Below, piece after piece: positions 7,501 through 13,939 of a DNA stretch of 14,716 bases. The stretch spans positions 1-14,716 of the forward strand of contig SKWE01000072.1 in NCBI GenBank assembly GCA_007129055.1, read 5' to 3'. A model generated the notes under the pieces. That model saw only the letters and a list, made by a program, of their open reading frames with translations, ran no database searches and was not told where the DNA came from. Each line of letters opens with the position of its first letter. Within the stretch, counting starts at the first letter, position 1. The position numbers and the translations under genes were made by a program. Source of the DNA: Syntrophomonadaceae bacterium. GTDB taxonomy: Bacteria; Bacillota; Dethiobacteria; DTU022.

Positions 7501-8098
7501 TTGCATCCCAGTCTACCATCTTCTTAATATCTTCATAGTCTATGAGTTCAATTTTCTGAACTTCGTGAGATGTACGGAATCCGTCAAAGAAATGCAAAAA
7601 TGGCACCCTGGTTTTAAGGGTGGACAGGTGAGCAGCCAACCCCAGGTCTATTACTTCCTGGATAGAACCTGAAGCAAGTAAAGCAAAACCTGTTTGCCGG
7701 GCTGCCATCACATCTGAATGGTCGCCGAAAATCGAAAGTGCGTGGGTCGACAGGGCCCTGGCCGAAACGTGAAAAACAGATGGAAGCAGTTCTCCAGATA
7801 TTTTATACATGTTTGGAATTTTTAACAGTAAACCCTGTGATGCAGTAAATGTGGTGGTTAAAGCTCCTGTCACTAATGAGCCGTGCACCGCTCCTGCTGC
7901 TCCAGCTTCCGACTGCATGGTAGCAACGCGCAAAGTTTGGCCAAAAATATTTTTGCGTCCGTAAGCGGCCCATTCGTCACAGACCTCAGCCATCGGTGAA
8001 GAAGGGGTAATGGGGTAAATAGCTGCTACATCGCTAAGGGCGTAAGCGATGTAAGCCGCAGCGGTATTACCGTCCATTGTTTCAATTTTCTTACTCAA
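4565..8098 (-). CDS. nifJ: Pyruvate:ferredoxin (flavodoxin) oxidoreductase, single-chain
   Basis: This enzyme oxidatively decarboxylates pyruvate with CoA to acetyl-CoA and CO2 and reduces ferredoxin. It is the central pyruvate enzyme of anaerobes and can also run in the carboxylating direction. From the TTG at 8098 the chain has 1177 residues, the normal length of the homodimeric form. The order is the pyrimidine-binding domain I, starting MSKKIETMDGNTAAAYIAY with YPITPSSPMAE, then the CoA-contact and gamma domains (GLGADGTVGANKNS), then two 4Fe-4S clusters: CIQCNQC from Cys688 and CTGCGNC from Cys744. A third, proximal cluster region follows (GACAGCGE), and last the TPP domain with GDGWAYDIG (about 966-974) and NTGGQSSK. 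All expected cofactor residues are present. The ATG at 8113 was rejected because the GGAGGTG site lies just downstream of it. Confidence 0.96.
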   Translation of the reverse strand: MSKKIETMDGNTAAAYIAYALSDVAAIYPITPSSPMAEVCDEWAAYGRKNIFGQTLRVATMQSEAGAAGAVHGSLVTGALTTTFTASQGLLLKIPNMYKISGELLPSVFHVSARALSTHALSIFGDHSDVMAARQTGFALLASGSIQEVIDLGLAAHLSTLKTRVPFLHFFDGFRTSHEVQKIELIDYEDIKKMVDWDAIKAFRERALNPEKPHQRGTAQNPDIYFQNREAANSYYTETPEQVEAVMEQIYELTGRRYNLFDYCGAPDAESVIVCMGSASETVEETVNYLVKQGEKVGLVKVRLYRPFSRQHFLAALPDSCKKIAVLDRTKEPGALGEPLYQDVCTALMEVQQTPLVIGGRYGLGSKEFNPCMAKAVFDNLNSENPKNHFTVGINDDVTHTSLAVPECLHTSPEGTYRAKFYGLGADGTVGANKNSIIIIGNNTDQYAQGYFVYDSKKSGGITVSHLRFGPTKIQSTYQIDTPDFVACHNPSFVTRYDVLEGITDNGVFLLNSDWSVEEMDEHLPASMKQTIARKKLKFYNIDAFRIAGEIGLGGRINVIMQAAFFKLSEVIEPELAYKEIEKMIEKSYGKKGKEIVEKNVSAIYKALEALEDVKYPESWTDSDTGATFEPEDAPQYVCDTIYPMIELKGDDLPVSAFKPDGTVPTATTRYEKRGIAIAVPVWIPENCIQCNQCSFVCPHAAIRPYVAKPEDLKDAPESFVTVDGSGKDIKGLQYRIQVTPLDCTGCGNCVDICPAKKNALEMKPLDTVVEAEDANFRFAEKLPEPDLDIAAHTVRGSQFRTPLFEFSGACAGCGETPYVKVITQLFGNRMIIANATGCSSIYGGNAPTVPYTLDSRGRGPAWASSLFEDNAEFGYGFSLAVTQQRDKLISQVKELMDQGITDSLKSALQNWLEVKDQGEPSLEAADKVRDLLEVEKAADSNKELLKEIKENSTLLPKRSIWIFGGDGWAYDIGFGGLDHVISTGADVNILVMDTEVYSNTGGQSSKATPTAAIAKFAAAGKEMRKKDLGLMAVTYGYVYVAMVSMGASKNQFMKALVEAEAYPGPSIIIAYSPCIAHGIDMSKSQREGKLAVESGYWPLYRYNPLLAKEGKNPFILDSGEPKEELRTFMMNEVRFRALTKEFPDRADVLFAKAEKVAKERLEMYKNLAAAQADSDK

Positions 8099-8104
8099 CA
8101 AAAG

Positions 8105-8111
8105 CACCTCC
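8105..8111 (-). promoter_or_regulatory. Ribosome binding site that decides the nifJ start
   Basis: GGAGGTG, read on the minus strand, overlaps the G of the in-frame ATG at 8113-8111. It is spaced correctly for TTG 8098 (8 nt after GGAGG), which gives the usual MSKK start. The adjacent in-frame TTG at 8101 is 5 nt away and is a less likely alternative. Confidence 0.7.
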
Positions 8112-8171
8112 ATGTTAGTATGTAGTGAAAACGGTTTATTTTACAAAATCTTCCGTTTTATATCCCGCTTC

Positions 8172-8200
8172 ATATTAACATTTTATGCAGCAGGTGACAA
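8172..8200 (-). promoter_or_regulatory. Candidate nifJ promoter
   Basis: On the minus strand TTGTCA (8200-8195) and TAATAT (8177-8172) are 17 nt apart. The -35 is good and the -10 is mediocre. The start would lie near 8165. The remainder of the 8114-8341 gap shows no convincing plus-strand sigma-A promoter for phoP, only AT-rich sequence with a small ATATAA/TTATAT dyad at 8292-8307. Confidence 0.4.
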
Positions 8201-8341
8201 GTTCAGTTTCCCGGGCTGAATAGCCATTGCAAGCTGTTTTGCTCTGCAGTCTGAAGTGCTTGTAAAAATATCAATTAATGCGTTTGTGAGATATAAAAAA
8301 TTATATCAATCAGGTTTAATGATTTGTGTTAAGATGAAATT

Positions 8342-9193
8342 ATGGATGCAAAACAAGAGAAGTCTAAGCAGCGCTATATCCTGGTTGTTGAAGATGAAGA
8401 AGATATTGTGAAACTCCTATCTTTTCATCTTGAAAAAGAAGGTTACCGTGTCGAAAGCAGGGGCAACGGCCGGGAAGCCCTGGAATTAATCCAGGATAAA
8501 CTGCCCGATCTCATTGTCCTTGATATTATGCTGCCGGAAATGGATGGCCTTGAGGTTTGCCGTCGCTTGCGCGGTAATCAAAAAACAGCTTCTATCCCCA
8601 TTCTCATTCTTTCAGCGCGCAATGAAGAGTTTGATAAGGTCCTCGGCCTGGAACTGGGGGCTGATGATTACATGGTTAAACCATTTTCTGTGCGTGAGTT
8701 AGTGGCCAGGGTCAGGGCTATGCTGCGCCGCCTTGAGCAGCAGGGGCAGCCAGCCAGGGAAAATGAAGCTGAAGAGGTATTAACTTTGAGTGGAATAACC
8801 CTTTATCCCGAACAGCACCGGGTTACAGTAAACGATGAAGCAAAAACACTTACCCACAAAGAATTTTTACTGCTTCACCTGTTGATGGCTAATGCCGGTA
8901 AAGTGCTGACCAGGGAGATACTCTTAGATAAAGTATGGAACTATGAAGTGGAAGTTGATACTCGCACTGTTGATGTTCACATTCGTTACCTGCGCCAGAA
9001 GATTGAACCCGATCCGGCCAACCCGATCTACATTGAAACGGTCAGGGGTGTAGGCTACAAGTTCAAAGTTGACAGGGGGACGTACCATTTGTCAACTTTT
9101 TTAGTTGTTCCACTTCTAAACTTATTGTCATATCTATCTATCTCCATATTAGTTGACAAATGGTACGTCCCCCTGTCAACCTGTGGGGGGTAA
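8342..9193 (+). CDS. phoP: OmpR/PhoB-family response regulator, probably PhoP, with a repeat-encoded C-terminal tail
   Basis: This is a DNA-binding response regulator, and its place before phoR and pst points to phosphate-starvation control. The receiver domain (about 12-128) has the acidic pocket Glu17/Asp18, phospho-acceptor Asp61 in VLDIMLPEMDG and Lys113 in VKPF. A winged-helix output domain follows (about 146-241) with LTHKEFLLL, DTRTVDVHIRYLRQKIE and the terminal hairpin ETVRGVGYKF. Family members normally end a few residues after that motif, at about 240. Here the frame continues to 283 because a repeat element (9068-9180) starts at codon 243, and the added tail includes a hydrophobic stretch at 253-271. 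No strong ribosome binding site precedes the ATG; AAGATGA at 8331-8337 is the best. The stop lies 4 nt before the preferred phoR start. Naming it PhoP rests on context. Confidence 0.88.
   Translation: MDAKQEKSKQRYILVVEDEEDIVKLLSFHLEKEGYRVESRGNGREALELIQDKLPDLIVLDIMLPEMDGLEVCRRLRGNQKTASIPILILSARNEEFDKVLGLELGADDYMVKPFSVRELVARVRAMLRRLEQQGQPARENEAEEVLTLSGITLYPEQHRVTVNDEAKTLTHKEFLLLHLLMANAGKVLTREILLDKVWNYEVEVDTRTVDVHIRYLRQKIEPDPANPIYIETVRGVGYKFKVDRGTYHLSTFLVVPLLNLLSYLSISILVDKWYVPLSTCGG
9068..9102 (+). terminator. Possible intrinsic terminator or attenuator within the repeat
   Basis: The left arm alone can fold through GTTGACA (9068-9074) and TGTCAAC (9090-9096), and it is followed at once by six T residues (9097-9102). 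A 7-bp stem with a 15-nt loop is weak, and pairing with the right arm would compete with it. At most it would give partial termination between phoP and phoR. Confidence 0.25.
9068..9180. repeat. Long inverted-repeat element at the phoP-phoR junction (REP-like)
   Basis: Two 30-bp arms, 9068-9097 and 9151-9180, are perfect inverted repeats separated by 53 bp of AT-rich sequence. Each arm is itself bounded by a 7-bp inverted pair, GTTGACA and TGTCAAC, around GGGGGACGTACCATT. The core GACAGGGGGACGT...TTTGTC matches the repeat cluster at 4421-4500. There is no transposase in the element, so it would be non-autonomous. It interrupts the 3' end of phoP in frame and lies directly upstream of phoR. 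In the mRNA it can form a 30-bp stem with a 53-nt loop. Confidence 0.85.
9185..9190 (+). promoter_or_regulatory. Ribosome binding site that decides the phoR start
   Basis: GGGGGG followed by T is the only purine-rich site near the 5' end of phoR, and it lies 7 nt before the TTG at 9198. It overlaps the last codons of phoP. It is an unusual, non-AGGAGG site. A TTG at 9153 and a GTG at 9183 in the same frame have no site. Confidence 0.5.
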
Positions 9194-9197
9194 AGGT

Positions 9198-10988
9198 TTG
9201 TTTACCGGTATTCGCCGTCGCCTGATTATATATTATTTAGCAGTAATAGCTGTCATCGTTATCCTGATGGGGGCTTTTTTTATCTTCTTTTTAAACTACT
9301 TTTACATGGGAACTCTTCGCGAAAGCCTTTATAACCAGGCCCGCTTGGCTTCCGTGCTTATTGAAGAAATGTTGGAGCGAGATGCCGGTTATGATGAAAT
9401 CGACACCCTTGCAAAAGACCTGGGTAAGGAGTTGGGAGTAAGACTGACCATCGTCGATGCAGATGGCACAGTGCTGGCAGATACTAACCAGGATCCCTTA
9501 TTAATGGAAAACCACATTAACCGGCCGGAAATTATAGAGGCTATGGAAACATATAAAGGGATTGCTACAAGGTACAGTGTTACATTAGACGAAGAAATGT
9601 ATTACCTGGCCATCCCTATCAATACTGTCGCCCCCACTGGCACTCAACCTGAAACCAGGGCCATAATCAGGCTCGCCATTCCTTTGGCGGCTATAAAGGA
9701 AGCAATGAACAGCCTGGTTGTTTTTATTATAGGCGCTCTCTTACTCTCATCGCTTATAGCCCTTGCTACCGCTGTTGCCTTTTCCGAGCGCATAACAGGC
9801 CCAATCAGTAAAATCAGCAGCGCTGCCCGCTCAATTGCGGAAGGAAATTATAATCCTGAACTTCATGTTGCGGGAAAAGATGAACTGGCGGTTCTGGCCC
9901 AGAATATAAAAGATATGGGCGGCTCCTTAAAGAAAAAGATTGAACTGGTATTATGGGAAAAGAATAAGGTGGAAACAGTAGTCTCTTCAATGAGCAGTGG
10001 TATTATTCTTACGGACCGGGATTTAAATATTGAATTGATCAATCCCGCGGCAGAAGAGCTGTTCGATCTAAAAAGCAACTATGTAATTGGCAAACCTTTT
10101 AACATGGCAATCCGTTATTATGCCCTGAATGAAAACCTGAAAGCTGTCTCACAAGATGGTGAGGCAAGGGTTATAGAAGTTAATCTTTATTATCCCAGGG
10201 CCACAGTATTAGATACTTATATATTGCCGGTTTACGGTACAGACCAAAGTATTATCGGCAGCTTAATCCTCTTTCATGAAACTACTGAATTGCGCTCCCT
10301 TGAAAAGATGCGCAGCGACTTTGTAGCGAATGTTTCACATGAACTGCGCACCCCCTTAACAACAGTGCGTGGCTATACTGAAACGATACTGCATGAAGAG
10401 CTTACACGTGAACAGCTCGTAGATTTTCTGCAGATTATTGACAAGGAAACTAAAAGGCTTTCCAGCCTGCTTGACGACCTGCTTGATTTAGCACAAATAG
10501 AAAATGAAAAAGGGCTTGTGAAGAAAGAGCCGGTAGATATGTCAGGATTAATCAGCGAAGCTGTCGAAAGGGTTGAAGATGCAAGAACGGTTCAAGATGT
10601 TACTGTTAACCTAAATTTGCCAGGACAAAGTATTTATGTGTCAGGCAATCCTGAATGGCTCAGGCAGGCCCTGGTTAATATTTTAGAAAACAGCATTAAG
10701 CATGGTTATGAAAAGGGGCAAATAGGAATTTCCCTCTCTACTGCCGGCGGCCAGGCAGAAATTATAATTACAGATAATGGTCCCGGTATCCCGGAGGAAG
10801 ATCTTCCGCATGTTTTTGAACGTTTTTACCGGGTCGATAAAGCGCGGTCCCGGAAGAGCGGCAGTACCGGTTTGGGCCTTTCTATTGTGAAGCATATCCT
10901 TGAAGCCCATGATGCCTGCTATACATTGCAGAGTAAAGTTGGAGAAGGGGTGACCTTCACTATCACCCTTCCAGTTTCGGATGCTTAA
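9198..10988 (+). CDS. phoR: Membrane-bound sensor histidine kinase PhoR
   Basis: This is the probable partner of the preceding response regulator. From TTG 9198 the protein has 596 residues and starts MFTGIRRRLIIYYL, as usual for the family. In order: TM1 (about 9-35), an extracytoplasmic sensor domain (about 36-170), TM2 (about 172-194), HAMP (about 195-247, with the ITGPISKIS start), PAS (about 257-365), HisKA with His381 in VSHELRTP, and HATPase. In the HATPase, NILENSIKHG is the N box, DNGPGIP the G1 box, FERFYRVD the F box and GLGLSIVKH the G2 box. All catalytic motifs are intact. The family autophosphorylates on the His and passes phosphate to the regulator. An upstream TTG at 9153 would put 15 extra residues inside the repeat arm and is rejected. 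The gene is followed by the pstS promoter region with no clear terminator. Confidence 0.92.
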   Translation: MFTGIRRRLIIYYLAVIAVIVILMGAFFIFFLNYFYMGTLRESLYNQARLASVLIEEMLERDAGYDEIDTLAKDLGKELGVRLTIVDADGTVLADTNQDPLLMENHINRPEIIEAMETYKGIATRYSVTLDEEMYYLAIPINTVAPTGTQPETRAIIRLAIPLAAIKEAMNSLVVFIIGALLLSSLIALATAVAFSERITGPISKISSAARSIAEGNYNPELHVAGKDELAVLAQNIKDMGGSLKKKIELVLWEKNKVETVVSSMSSGIILTDRDLNIELINPAAEELFDLKSNYVIGKPFNMAIRYYALNENLKAVSQDGEARVIEVNLYYPRATVLDTYILPVYGTDQSIIGSLILFHETTELRSLEKMRSDFVANVSHELRTPLTTVRGYTETILHEELTREQLVDFLQIIDKETKRLSSLLDDLLDLAQIENEKGLVKKEPVDMSGLISEAVERVEDARTVQDVTVNLNLPGQSIYVSGNPEWLRQALVNILENSIKHGYEKGQIGISLSTAGGQAEIIITDNGPGIPEEDLPHVFERFYRVDKARSRKSGSTGLGLSIVKHILEAHDACYTLQSKVGEGVTFTITLPVSDA

Positions 10989-10990
10989 GA

Positions 10991-11040
10991 TTTAACCTCG
11001 ATTTAACATTCTTTTTACCTTTCCTTCCTTTACATTTAAC
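10991..11040 (+). promoter_or_regulatory. Array of Pho-box-like hexamers upstream of pstS
   Basis: TTTAAC occurs at 10991-10996, 11002-11007 and 11035-11040, with a weaker TTTTAC at 11013-11018. All lie in one 11-bp register (10991 + 11, + 22, + 44). TTTACA at 11029-11034 is out of register and doubles as the -35. PhoP/PhoB regulators are known to bind direct repeats of this type at 11-bp spacing, on one face of the helix. The array begins 2 nt after the phoR stop. Confidence 0.65.
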
Positions 11041-11056
11041 CTGCAAGATTTATACT
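11029..11056 (+). promoter_or_regulatory. pstS promoter
   Basis: A TTTACA -35 (11029-11034) and a TATACT -10 (11051-11056) are 16 nt apart. The start near 11063 gives a short leader of about 28 nt before the ATG. The last TTTAAC box lies immediately after the -35, so bound PhoP would contact RNA polymerase directly. Confidence 0.6.
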
Positions 11057-11090
11057 CATCCTGGTTAAATTATTCTCTAGGAGGATCAGT

Positions 11091-12050
11091 ATGAATCAGA
11101 AAAGGTGGTTGACTTTTGCAGGAATTGTTTTCCTGGCAGCAGTAATGCTGCTGACAGGCTGTGGTGGTCAGCAGGCTGCAGATCCGGTTGAAACCCCGGA
11201 TAATGGCGATGCAGGCGATGACACACCGGAAGAAGCACAAGAATCCGTTGCAATCATGCTTGGTGGTTCAGATTCAGAGGTAAACGTTGTGGCAAGATTG
11301 GCTGAAGAATATATGAATGACAACCCGCATGTTTCTATCGCCGTTACCGGTGGTGGATCCGGTGTTGGTATTTCTTCGCTTATTGACGGTGACATTGATG
11401 TTGCCAATTCATCCCGTCCGATGAGAGATTCGGAGATAGCAGACTTAGAAGCAAATCAAGGCGAAGATGCATACGCTGTACGCTTTGCCGTAGATGGTGT
11501 AGCAGTACTGGTAAATGAAAATAACCCGGTTGAAGAACTGACTGTTGACCAGATCGGGGCTATTTATCGCGGTGAAATAACAAACTGGTCTGAAGTCGGT
11601 GGGGAGAACATGGACATTACCCTTTACGGGCGCCAGAGTACTTCCGGAACCTACGTATTTTTCATGGAACTGGTTGTCCAGGGTGAATACTCTGAAAGAA
11701 AACGTAACATGGCCGGAACATCTGACATTGTTGAAGCAGTTATTGGCGATGTCGGCGGAATTGGCTATGCTGCAATTGGTTACGCCGATGAAGACGGTGT
11801 AAAGGCACTTTCTGTAGCTGCAGGTGAAGGATCACAGGCTTATGATCCAACAGTTCTTGAAAATGTAACCAGTGGAAACTATCCGCTGACCCGTCCACTG
11901 TACCAGTATATAGCCGGCAAGCCTGAAGGTGCCCTGCTCGACTTCTTCCTTTTCGAAGTAAGCGAAGCCGGACAGGCCATAGTATTGCAGGAAGGTTTCT
12001 ATCCGATTACTGCAGCCGATATTGATTTCAATAAAGCTGCATTGGAATAA
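11091..12050 (+). CDS. pstS: Phosphate ABC transporter substrate-binding lipoprotein PstS
   Basis: This is the high-affinity phosphate-binding protein that delivers phosphate to PstCA on the outer face of the membrane. It has 319 residues. A lipoprotein signal peptide runs from the basic start MNQKRW through a hydrophobic core to the lipobox LLTGC, with Cys24 as the lipidated residue, which fits a Gram-positive cell. An acidic, low-complexity linker follows (about 31-50). The binding fold shows TGGGSGVGISSL, a NSSRPM stretch and GRQSTSGTY, the loops that hydrogen-bond phosphate in PstS proteins. An excellent AGGAGG site at 11079-11084 lies 6 nt before the ATG. This is the first pst gene after the PhoP-type promoter region. 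The acidic surface linker is expected for an extracytoplasmic tether. Confidence 0.95.
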   Translation: MNQKRWLTFAGIVFLAAVMLLTGCGGQQAADPVETPDNGDAGDDTPEEAQESVAIMLGGSDSEVNVVARLAEEYMNDNPHVSIAVTGGGSGVGISSLIDGDIDVANSSRPMRDSEIADLEANQGEDAYAVRFAVDGVAVLVNENNPVEELTVDQIGAIYRGEITNWSEVGGENMDITLYGRQSTSGTYVFFMELVVQGEYSERKRNMAGTSDIVEAVIGDVGGIGYAAIGYADEDGVKALSVAAGEGSQAYDPTVLENVTSGNYPLTRPLYQYIAGKPEGALLDFFLFEVSEAGQAIVLQEGFYPITAADIDFNKAALE

Positions 12051-12064
12051 AAGACCCCTCATAA

Positions 12065-12100
12065 CCCTGCAGTTCACTGCCCTGGCGGTGGGCTGCAGGG
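12065..12100 (+). ncRNA. First intercistronic hairpin after pstS (mRNA structure)
   Basis: CCCTGCAG (12065-12072) and CTGCAGGG (12093-12100) form a perfect 8-bp stem with a 20-nt loop, 14 nt after the pstS stop. No T tract follows directly (GCAGTTTATG), so it is a poor terminator. It is a plausible 3'-end stabiliser or attenuator that limits read-through into pstC. Confidence 0.4.
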
Positions 12101-12111
12101 GCAGTTTATGA

Positions 12112-12141
12112 AAGCCGGCTTACTAAAAAATCAGCCGGCTT
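12112..12141 (+). ncRNA. Second intercistronic hairpin before pstC (mRNA structure)
   Basis: AAGCCGGCT (12112-12120) and AGCCGGCTT (12133-12141) form a perfect 9-bp GC-rich stem with a 12-nt loop. It ends 4 nt before the pstC ribosome binding site AAGGAGGAT (12146-12154). It lacks a T tract. It could act as an RNase barrier or processing site separating pstS from pstC mRNA. Confidence 0.45.
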
Positions 12142-12158
12142 GTTGAAGGAGGATACCC

Positions 12159-13037
12159 TTGCTTTCGCTATCCGAAAAAGTAATGAAGGTAATATTTTTA
12201 ATCTGCGGCCTGGCTATTGTTCTATTTTTAGCCGGGATTCTCTTTACGCTTCTTTCCAATAGCTGGCCGGCTCTGAGAGAGATGGGGTTGGTGCCATTTC
12301 TAACTCCCGGCAGATGGAACCCGGGAGCTTACGGAGAACCAACATACAGCCTGTTTAACATGATTTACGGCACATTTTTAGTTACTGTAGGTGCGCTGGT
12401 GTTTGCGGTTCCCATTGGAGTTGCTGCTGCCGCTTACCTTGCAGAAATTGCTGCGCCCTGGGAAAGGGAGCTCTTTAAACCAATTGTCGAAATCCTGGCT
12501 GGCATCCCCTCGGTGGTGCTTGGCTTTTTCGGCCTCGTAGTTATTGCTCCCCTTATATCCCGGATTTTTAATATCCCAAGCGGGATAACAGCCTTGAATG
12601 GGGCTATACTGGTAGGGATTATGGCTATGCCCACTATCATTACCCTGGCCGAGGATGCCATCACAGCGGTTCCGAAAGAATATCGTAATGCATCTCTGGC
12701 CCTGGGCGGTACACGCTGGCAGACAATCTGGAAGATTACAGTGCCGGCAGCATTTTCAGGAATTACAGCTGCATCGCTGCTTGGAATGGGGCGGGCCATT
12801 GGGGAAACAATGACTGTTTTAATGGTTACAGGAAATATGATTGCCTGGCCTGAATCATTTCTTGATTCCGTCAGGACTTTAAGCGCAGGCATAGCCATAG
12901 ATATAGGGGATGTTGTTTTTAATTCCACTCATTTTCATGCGCTCTTCGTGGCCGGATTACTTTTGTTTACCATCACATTTATTGTCAACCTGCTTGCCGA
13001 TATATTGATTCACCGTAACCCGGAGGTGAATAAATAG
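12159..13037 (+). CDS. pstC: Phosphate ABC transporter permease PstC
   Basis: This is one of the two integral membrane subunits of the PstSCAB phosphate importer. It has 292 residues with about six hydrophobic segments. The first, at about 10-33, follows the start MLSLSEKVMKV. The cytoplasmic coupling helix has the EAA-type motif, reading EYRNASLALGGTRWQTIWKI, and is followed by LGMGRAIGETMTVLM, a PstC/PstA hallmark. Another family feature is the EILAGIPSVVLGFFGL stretch. The start is TTG at 12159, with AAGGAGGAT spaced 6 nt (from GGAGG). The stop TAG (13035-13037) overlaps the pstA GTG by one base (TAGTG), a clear sign of translational coupling. It would pair with PstA, and PstB would drive the pair. 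Confidence 0.95.
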   Translation: MLSLSEKVMKVIFLICGLAIVLFLAGILFTLLSNSWPALREMGLVPFLTPGRWNPGAYGEPTYSLFNMIYGTFLVTVGALVFAVPIGVAAAAYLAEIAAPWERELFKPIVEILAGIPSVVLGFFGLVVIAPLISRIFNIPSGITALNGAILVGIMAMPTIITLAEDAITAVPKEYRNASLALGGTRWQTIWKITVPAAFSGITAASLLGMGRAIGETMTVLMVTGNMIAWPESFLDSVRTLSAGIAIDIGDVVFNSTHFHALFVAGLLLFTITFIVNLLADILIHRNPEVNK

Positions 13038-13939
13038 TGAAAACAGATTTTGTAAAAACTAAAATAGCTGTAAAGAGCCAGGGTGAATGGCGCAACCTGG
13101 AATTGGCTGGTTACTGGATACTGCGTTTAACCCTGGTTTTGGTTCTACTTATCTTAGGAATAATTGTTTATGACATTGTTTCCAAGGGTATAGGGGTTAT
13201 CAACTGGGAGTTTTTAACCCAGGCGCCCAGGGTCGGGATGACCGAAGGAGGAATCTTTCCTGCTATAGTTGGAACTTTTTATGTAACTATTATTACGATT
13301 GCTTTTGCAGTTCCATTGGGTGTAGGCGCTGCCATATACCTTAATGAATATGCTGTCCAGGGACGTTTTACCAGGCTTGTAAGAATGTCGCTGCGCAACC
13401 TTGCAGGCGTTCCCTCCATAGTTTTTGGTCTCTTTGGCATGGCAGTTTTTGTAAAGATATTTGGTTTTGGTCCTTCCTTGATCGCTGCAGGTTTTACCCT
13501 GGGGCTGCTAACCCTCCCCGTCACGGTGACTGCGGCGGAAGAAGCCCTGATTACTGTGCCGCGTGCTTACCGGGCTGGTTCATTTGCCCTGGGAGCCACA
13601 CGCTGGCAGGTTGTACGCACTGTTGTCCTGCCAAGAGCCCTGCCGGGAATTCTAACTGGCACAATATTGGGCCTGGCCCGCGCGGCCGGGGAAACTGCCC
13701 CGATTCTTGCTACGGGAGCAGCATTCTTCCTCCCCCACCTGCCCGATTCGCTAAAAAGTCAGTTCATGGCCCTGCCTTACCATCTTTTTATCATGGCTAC
13801 CCAGCATCATGCCATATCGCAGGTGCGCCCGATAGCCTATGGAACAGCCCTTGTATTATTGCTGCTGGTCTGTTTCTTAAACCTTGCGGCAGTACTGATG
13901 CGTAAGCGTTTCAGAGATAGGGTAGCAAAAGGGCTGTAA
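13037..13939 (+). CDS. pstA: Phosphate ABC transporter permease PstA
   Basis: This is the second permease subunit, forming the membrane channel with PstC. It has 300 residues and about six membrane segments. A longer cytoplasmic N-terminus (about 1-28) precedes the first, which starts near LRLTLVLVLLILGIIVYDIV. The EAA coupling motif reads AYRAGSFALGATRWQVVRTV and is followed by LGLARAAGETAPIL, which marks PstA. The NLAGVPSIVFGLFGM stretch parallels that in PstC. The start is GTG at 13037, with GGAGGTGA at 13022-13029. After the stop there is an unusually long 157-bp gap before pstB. I see no terminator, promoter or gene in that gap; it is AT- and purine-rich and unlike the neighbouring genes. 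Confidence 0.95.
   Translation: MKTDFVKTKIAVKSQGEWRNLELAGYWILRLTLVLVLLILGIIVYDIVSKGIGVINWEFLTQAPRVGMTEGGIFPAIVGTFYVTIITIAFAVPLGVGAAIYLNEYAVQGRFTRLVRMSLRNLAGVPSIVFGLFGMAVFVKIFGFGPSLIAAGFTLGLLTLPVTVTAAEEALITVPRAYRAGSFALGATRWQVVRTVVLPRALPGILTGTILGLARAAGETAPILATGAAFFLPHLPDSLKSQFMALPYHLFIMATQHHAISQVRPIAYGTALVLLLLVCFLNLAAVLMRKRFRDRVAKGL

Noticed and set aside
8284..8320. A sigma-A promoter for phoP using TTGTGA (8284-8289) or the TTTAAT at 8315
   Set aside because: No -35/-10 pair with 16-18 nt spacing could be assembled, so I left the phoP promoter unassigned.
9153..9197. A TTG at 9153 as the phoR start, giving 15 more residues and a 41-bp overlap with phoP
   Set aside because: It lies inside the right arm of the inverted repeat, has no ribosome binding site, and the added residues are repeat translation. 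The TTG at 9198 has a GGGGGG site and gives the usual kinase N-terminus.
12434..12928. Minus-strand open frame of 164 residues opposite pstC
   Set aside because: It mirrors the membrane segments and EAA motif of PstC and is a shadow frame.
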